DNA from: Sinotaia quadrata
Lineage: Eukaryota > Mollusca > Gastropoda > Architaenioglossa > Viviparidae
Reading direction: 5' to 3'
NCBI GenBank assembly: GCA_028829895.1
Contig: CM054177.1
Coordinates: 28,967,564 to 29,031,563 of the forward strand
DNA: 64,000 nucleotides
In this document: positions 61,010 to 64,000 of the stretch, one piece after another
Position numbering within the stretch: position 1 is the stretch's first letter
Layout: each line of letters opens with the position of its first letter
Translations under genes and position numbers: made by a program
Notes under the pieces: generated by a model
The model's input: only the letters and a program-made list of their open reading frames with translations
The model's database searches: none
What the model was told of the DNA's origin: nothing

Positions 61010-61190
61010 GTTATTTGTCAGGTTGTTATCTTTGTGTTACAGTTAGTTAAGACTGTTAAAGACTGTTATCTTTGTGTTACAGTTAGTTAAGACTGTTAAA
61101 GGTTGTTATCTTTATGTTACAGCTAGCTAAGACTGTTAAAGGCTGTTATCTTTGTGTTACCGCTAGTTAAGACTGTTAAATGTTATCTCT
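61010..61190. repeat. minisatellite, about 40-bp unit, 4 copies
   Basis: Units contain TGTTATCTTTGTGTTACAGT and TAGTTAAGACTGTTAAA. Confidence 0.92.
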
Positions 61191-61604
61191 TATTGTTAGA
61201 AAATTCTATTTCTCAGACTTAGAAAGTTCTCTAATCAAATTACCATTGATTATATATATTGCATTTGCAATTGACTAACCGCACCAGAACTCTCTGAAGT
61301 GATGATAAGTACGATAACTTGATATAGATGATCGATAAGCATTATTGTTAATTCAACTCCTAATGCCGAACAGAGGATCGGTATGCAATTCTGTGACTAT
61401 GAGACAGTGCAAAAAAGAAGATATCTATGTAATATTGTGAGACTAACTGCTGAACAAAAAATATTTAATCAATATAATAAGTTCAATGCAGTAAAAAAGC
61501 GATCTGTGTGCAAGATAGAAATGCAAAAGCTCTTGAAGTTTCTTCAAATGATGTTAAGTTTTTGAACGGAAAGACTGTCGACTTTAGTTGACAGTTAGAC
61601 TTTT

Positions 61605-61912
61605 CTTTAACGTTAAACAACATTTCTGCACAATTAGACAACATCTCTTTACATGTTAGACAACCTTCCTTTACAGTTCAACAACATTTCTTTAGTCAGT
61701 CAACGTTTCTTTACAGTCAGACAACCTTCCTTTATAGTTCAACAACATTTCTTTACAGTCAGACAACCTTCCTTTACAGTTCAATAACATTTCTTTAGTC
61801 AGACAACATTTCTTTACAGTCAGACAAACTTTCTTTATAGTTCAACAACATTTCATTACAAACAACCTTCCTTTACAGTCCAACAACATTTCTTTAGTCA
61901 GACATTTGTCTA
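61605..61912. repeat. minisatellite, about 40-bp unit, about 8 variable copies
   Basis: Units contain AGACAACCTTCCTTTACAGT and TCAACAACATTTCTTTA. Confidence 0.9.
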
Positions 61913-62284
61913 CACAAAACAAACACATAGAAATATCAATTCGCAGAAGGTGCTTGGGGTTATAAAGAGTGCAGTGATTGGATTACACTTTATATACATG
62001 ATGTTGTTATGGTATGCTGTATATAGTGGTTAAGGTACGTCATATATAAGTACTTTGAGTACGCTTTAGTCGGTGGTTGTAGTACACAGAACAGAGACGG
62101 GATATGTTGTATATGCAATAGTGTGGGTACGCTGTATAAACTGAAGTTAGGGTACATTATAGATGTTGACTTTGGTGCACACTGATTGAGGTAAGGTATG
62201 TAGACGGTGCTTTGAATATTTGAAGAATGTAGTTAGGGTAGTCATACAGGAGGAGGTTAGATATTCAACGGGTAATCGAAGACT
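61913..62284. other. spacer with weakly repeated text
   Basis: GTACGCT- and TAGGGTA-like segments recur at 30-40 bp spacing; possibly an ancient part of the next array. Confidence 0.5.
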
Positions 62285-62642
62285 TAAGAGTACTCTATGA
62301 CGGTGGCAAGGATACTCATAGAGTACTCTATGACGGTGGTAATGTTACTCATAGAGTACTGTATGACGGTGGTAATATTACTCATAGTGTACTCTACGAC
62401 GGTGGTAAGGTTACTCATAGAGTACTCTATGACGGTGGTAATGTTACTCATAGTGTACTCTACGACGGTGGTAAGGTTACTCATAGAGTACTCTATGACG
62501 GTGGTAATGTTAGAGTACTCTATGACGGTGGTAAGGATACTCATAGAGTACTCTATGACGGCGGTACGGTTACTCATTGAGTACTCTATGACGGTGGCAA
62601 GGATACTCATAGAGTACTCTATGACGGCGGTAAGGTTACTCC
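62285..62642. repeat. palindrome-bearing minisatellite, 33-bp unit, about 11 copies
   Basis: Most units carry CATAGAGTACTCTATG, a perfect 16-bp palindrome, followed by ACGGTGGTAAGGTTACT. The 33-bp length keeps frames open on both strands; not genes. Confidence 0.96.
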
Positions 62643-62929
62643 AATTTGTGGTTAGGGTATTCACAAGTGGTGGTTGGGATACTTTAAGTTGTCGTCTTAG
62701 TAAGTTGGAGATTCTATTTGCGGTATCAAGTTATCTTCTGGTGTCTTATTAAAAGAAACCACGGACAAAGACGCGTGTATCCTTCTGGACAAGTATGAAA
62801 ATACACAGACACAAGGCTCATTGTCTGCTACTTGAAAAACTGGAAGAGTTGGTGTCTATTATTTATTTTCAATGGGGCAACGTCTTAAGTATTCCATCTT
62901 TAGTTGGCACAATTAATAAGGCATGTCAT

Positions 62930-63272
62930 AGAACTACTTTAAAAATAAATAAAGCTTTTTATTATTGTAGAACTACTTTTAAAATAAATAAAGCTTTTTA
63001 TTATTGTAGAACTACTTTAAAAATAAATAAAGCTTTTTATTATTGTAGAACTACTTTAAAAATAAATAAAGCTTTTTATTATTGTAGAACTACTTTTAAA
63101 ATAAATAAAGCTTTTCATTATTGTAGAACTACTTTAAAAATAAATAAAGCTTTTTATTATTGTAGAACTACTTTAAAAATAAATAAAGCTTTTTATTATT
63201 GTAGAACTACTTTAAAAATAAATAAAGCTTTTTATTATTGTAGAACTACTTTAAAAATAAATAAAGCATATC
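62930..63272. repeat. minisatellite, 39-bp unit, about 9 copies
   Basis: Units contain AATAAATAAAGCTTTTTATT and GTAGAACTACTTT. The 173-aa frame across it is a run of 13-aa repeats; not counted as a gene. Confidence 0.97.
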
Positions 63273-63284
63273 GTAGAACTACTA

Positions 63285-63600
63285 ATGAATCAGTCGGTCA
63301 ATCATTGAGACAATGAATCAGTCGGTCAATCATTGAGACAATGAATCAGTCGGTCAATCATTGAGACAATGAATCAGTCGGTCAATCATTGAGAAAAATG
63401 AATCAGTCGGTCAATCATTGAGACAATGAATCAGTCGGTCAGTCAATGAGACAATGAATCAGTCGGTCAATCAGTTAGACAATGAATCAGTCGGTCAATC
63501 AGTTGGACAATGAATCAATCGGTTAATCAGACAATGAATCAATCCGTCAGTCAATTAAACAGTCAGTAAATTAGACAATTAATCAGTCAATCAGAGAATT
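63285..63600. repeat. minisatellite, 28-bp unit, about 9 copies then decayed
   Basis: Units contain AATGAATCAGTCGGTCAATC and ATTGAGAC; the right end loses regularity. Confidence 0.95.
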
Positions 63601-63659
63601 ACTCAATCGTTCTTTTCAGTTTTTATCTTGATTATCGTCATTCACAAATTCATCCGTTG

Positions 63660-63846
63660 ATTGTGTGTGTGTGTGTGAGTGTGTGTGTGTGTGTGAGTGT
63701 GTGTGTGAGTGTGTGTGTGTGTGTGTGTGTGCGTGTGTGTGCGTGTGTGTGTGTGTGAGTGTGTGTGTGAGTGTGTGTGTGTGTGAGTGTGTGTGTGTGT
63801 GAGTGTGTGTGTGTGTGTGTGTGTGAGTGTGTGTGTGTGTGTGTGT
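63660..63846. repeat. (TG)n microsatellite with regular AG interruptions
   Basis: GTGTGTGAGTGTGTGTG patterns recur, forming a compound (TG)n with GTGA phase breaks. Confidence 0.97.
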
Positions 63847-64000
63847 TTAAAAAATCTTTCATTCGTACCCATTCTTGCCGCTGTTAATATACAAAGCACA
63901 CACTGAAGTACACATTACGTCAACAGGTCTTGCGTTGCTGTAGCCGCTACAACGGCACTATCTTCTGCATCTGATAAGAAAGAAATGTATTTTTAGAGAG

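Noticed and set aside
62795..63316. A 173-aa + frame with 13-aa repeats
   Set aside because: It follows the 39-bp AT-rich minisatellite. No signal, start context or flanking exon supports a gene.

Overview
The window looks like nuclear DNA from an animal, most likely a mollusc and probably a gastropod. It is AT-rich, has long introns with GT-AG borders, and contains conserved animal genes in many short exons. Large parts are minisatellites with 24-63 bp units. The taxon is an inference from the protein sequences and overall texture; nothing here proves the species.

Four gene models can be supported by eye. (1) A complete seven-exon gene for V-type proton ATPase subunit D (ATP6V1D), + strand, coding exons from 19631 to 26522, 249 aa. 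Its third intron uses a non-canonical GC donor. (2) A complete six-coding-exon gene for Arpin, the Arp2/3 inhibitor, - strand, coding exons from 40025 down to 31286, 224 aa. Its last coding exon holds only two codons and the stop. These two genes converge on a 4.8 kb intergenic stretch that contains a 38-bp satellite. (3) The first coding exon of a globin, - strand, 14835-14675, with an N-myristoylation-type start and the conserved B12.2 intron position; its other exons were not found. (4) The first coding exon of an unidentified polyglutamine-containing protein, + strand, 58703-59086, whose gene continues past the right edge. A fifth candidate is an intronless 143-aa open frame at 6143-6574 with one hydrophobic segment and an AATAAA four bases after its stop. 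I could not assign it to a family.

Mobile DNA: a 1956-bp hAT-class element of the ZBED5/FAM200 type (53378-55333) has recognisable terminal repeats, a near-perfect 8-bp target duplication and a decayed transposase on the - strand. It split a tandem array whose units carry the CRE palindrome TGACGTCA. A roughly 155-bp MITE candidate at 48186-48340 is flanked by a perfect 8-bp direct repeat. A dispersed repeat of about 270 bp occurs twice in opposite orientation, in ATP6V1D intron 3 and at 45890-46165.

Layout: 1-16.3 kb is mostly minisatellite with the orphan ORF and the globin exon. 16.3-19.6 kb is lower in repeats and holds a perfect CLEAR-type E-box. 19.6-26.7 kb is ATP6V1D. 26.7-31.3 kb is the convergent intergenic region. 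31.3-41.6 kb is Arpin, whose introns carry many minisatellites. 41.6-58.2 kb is intergenic satellites, microsatellites and transposons. 58.2-64 kb is the start of the polyQ gene, whose first intron appears to be full of further arrays. Most long reading frames elsewhere arise from tandem units whose length is a multiple of three, or from microsatellites, and are not genes.
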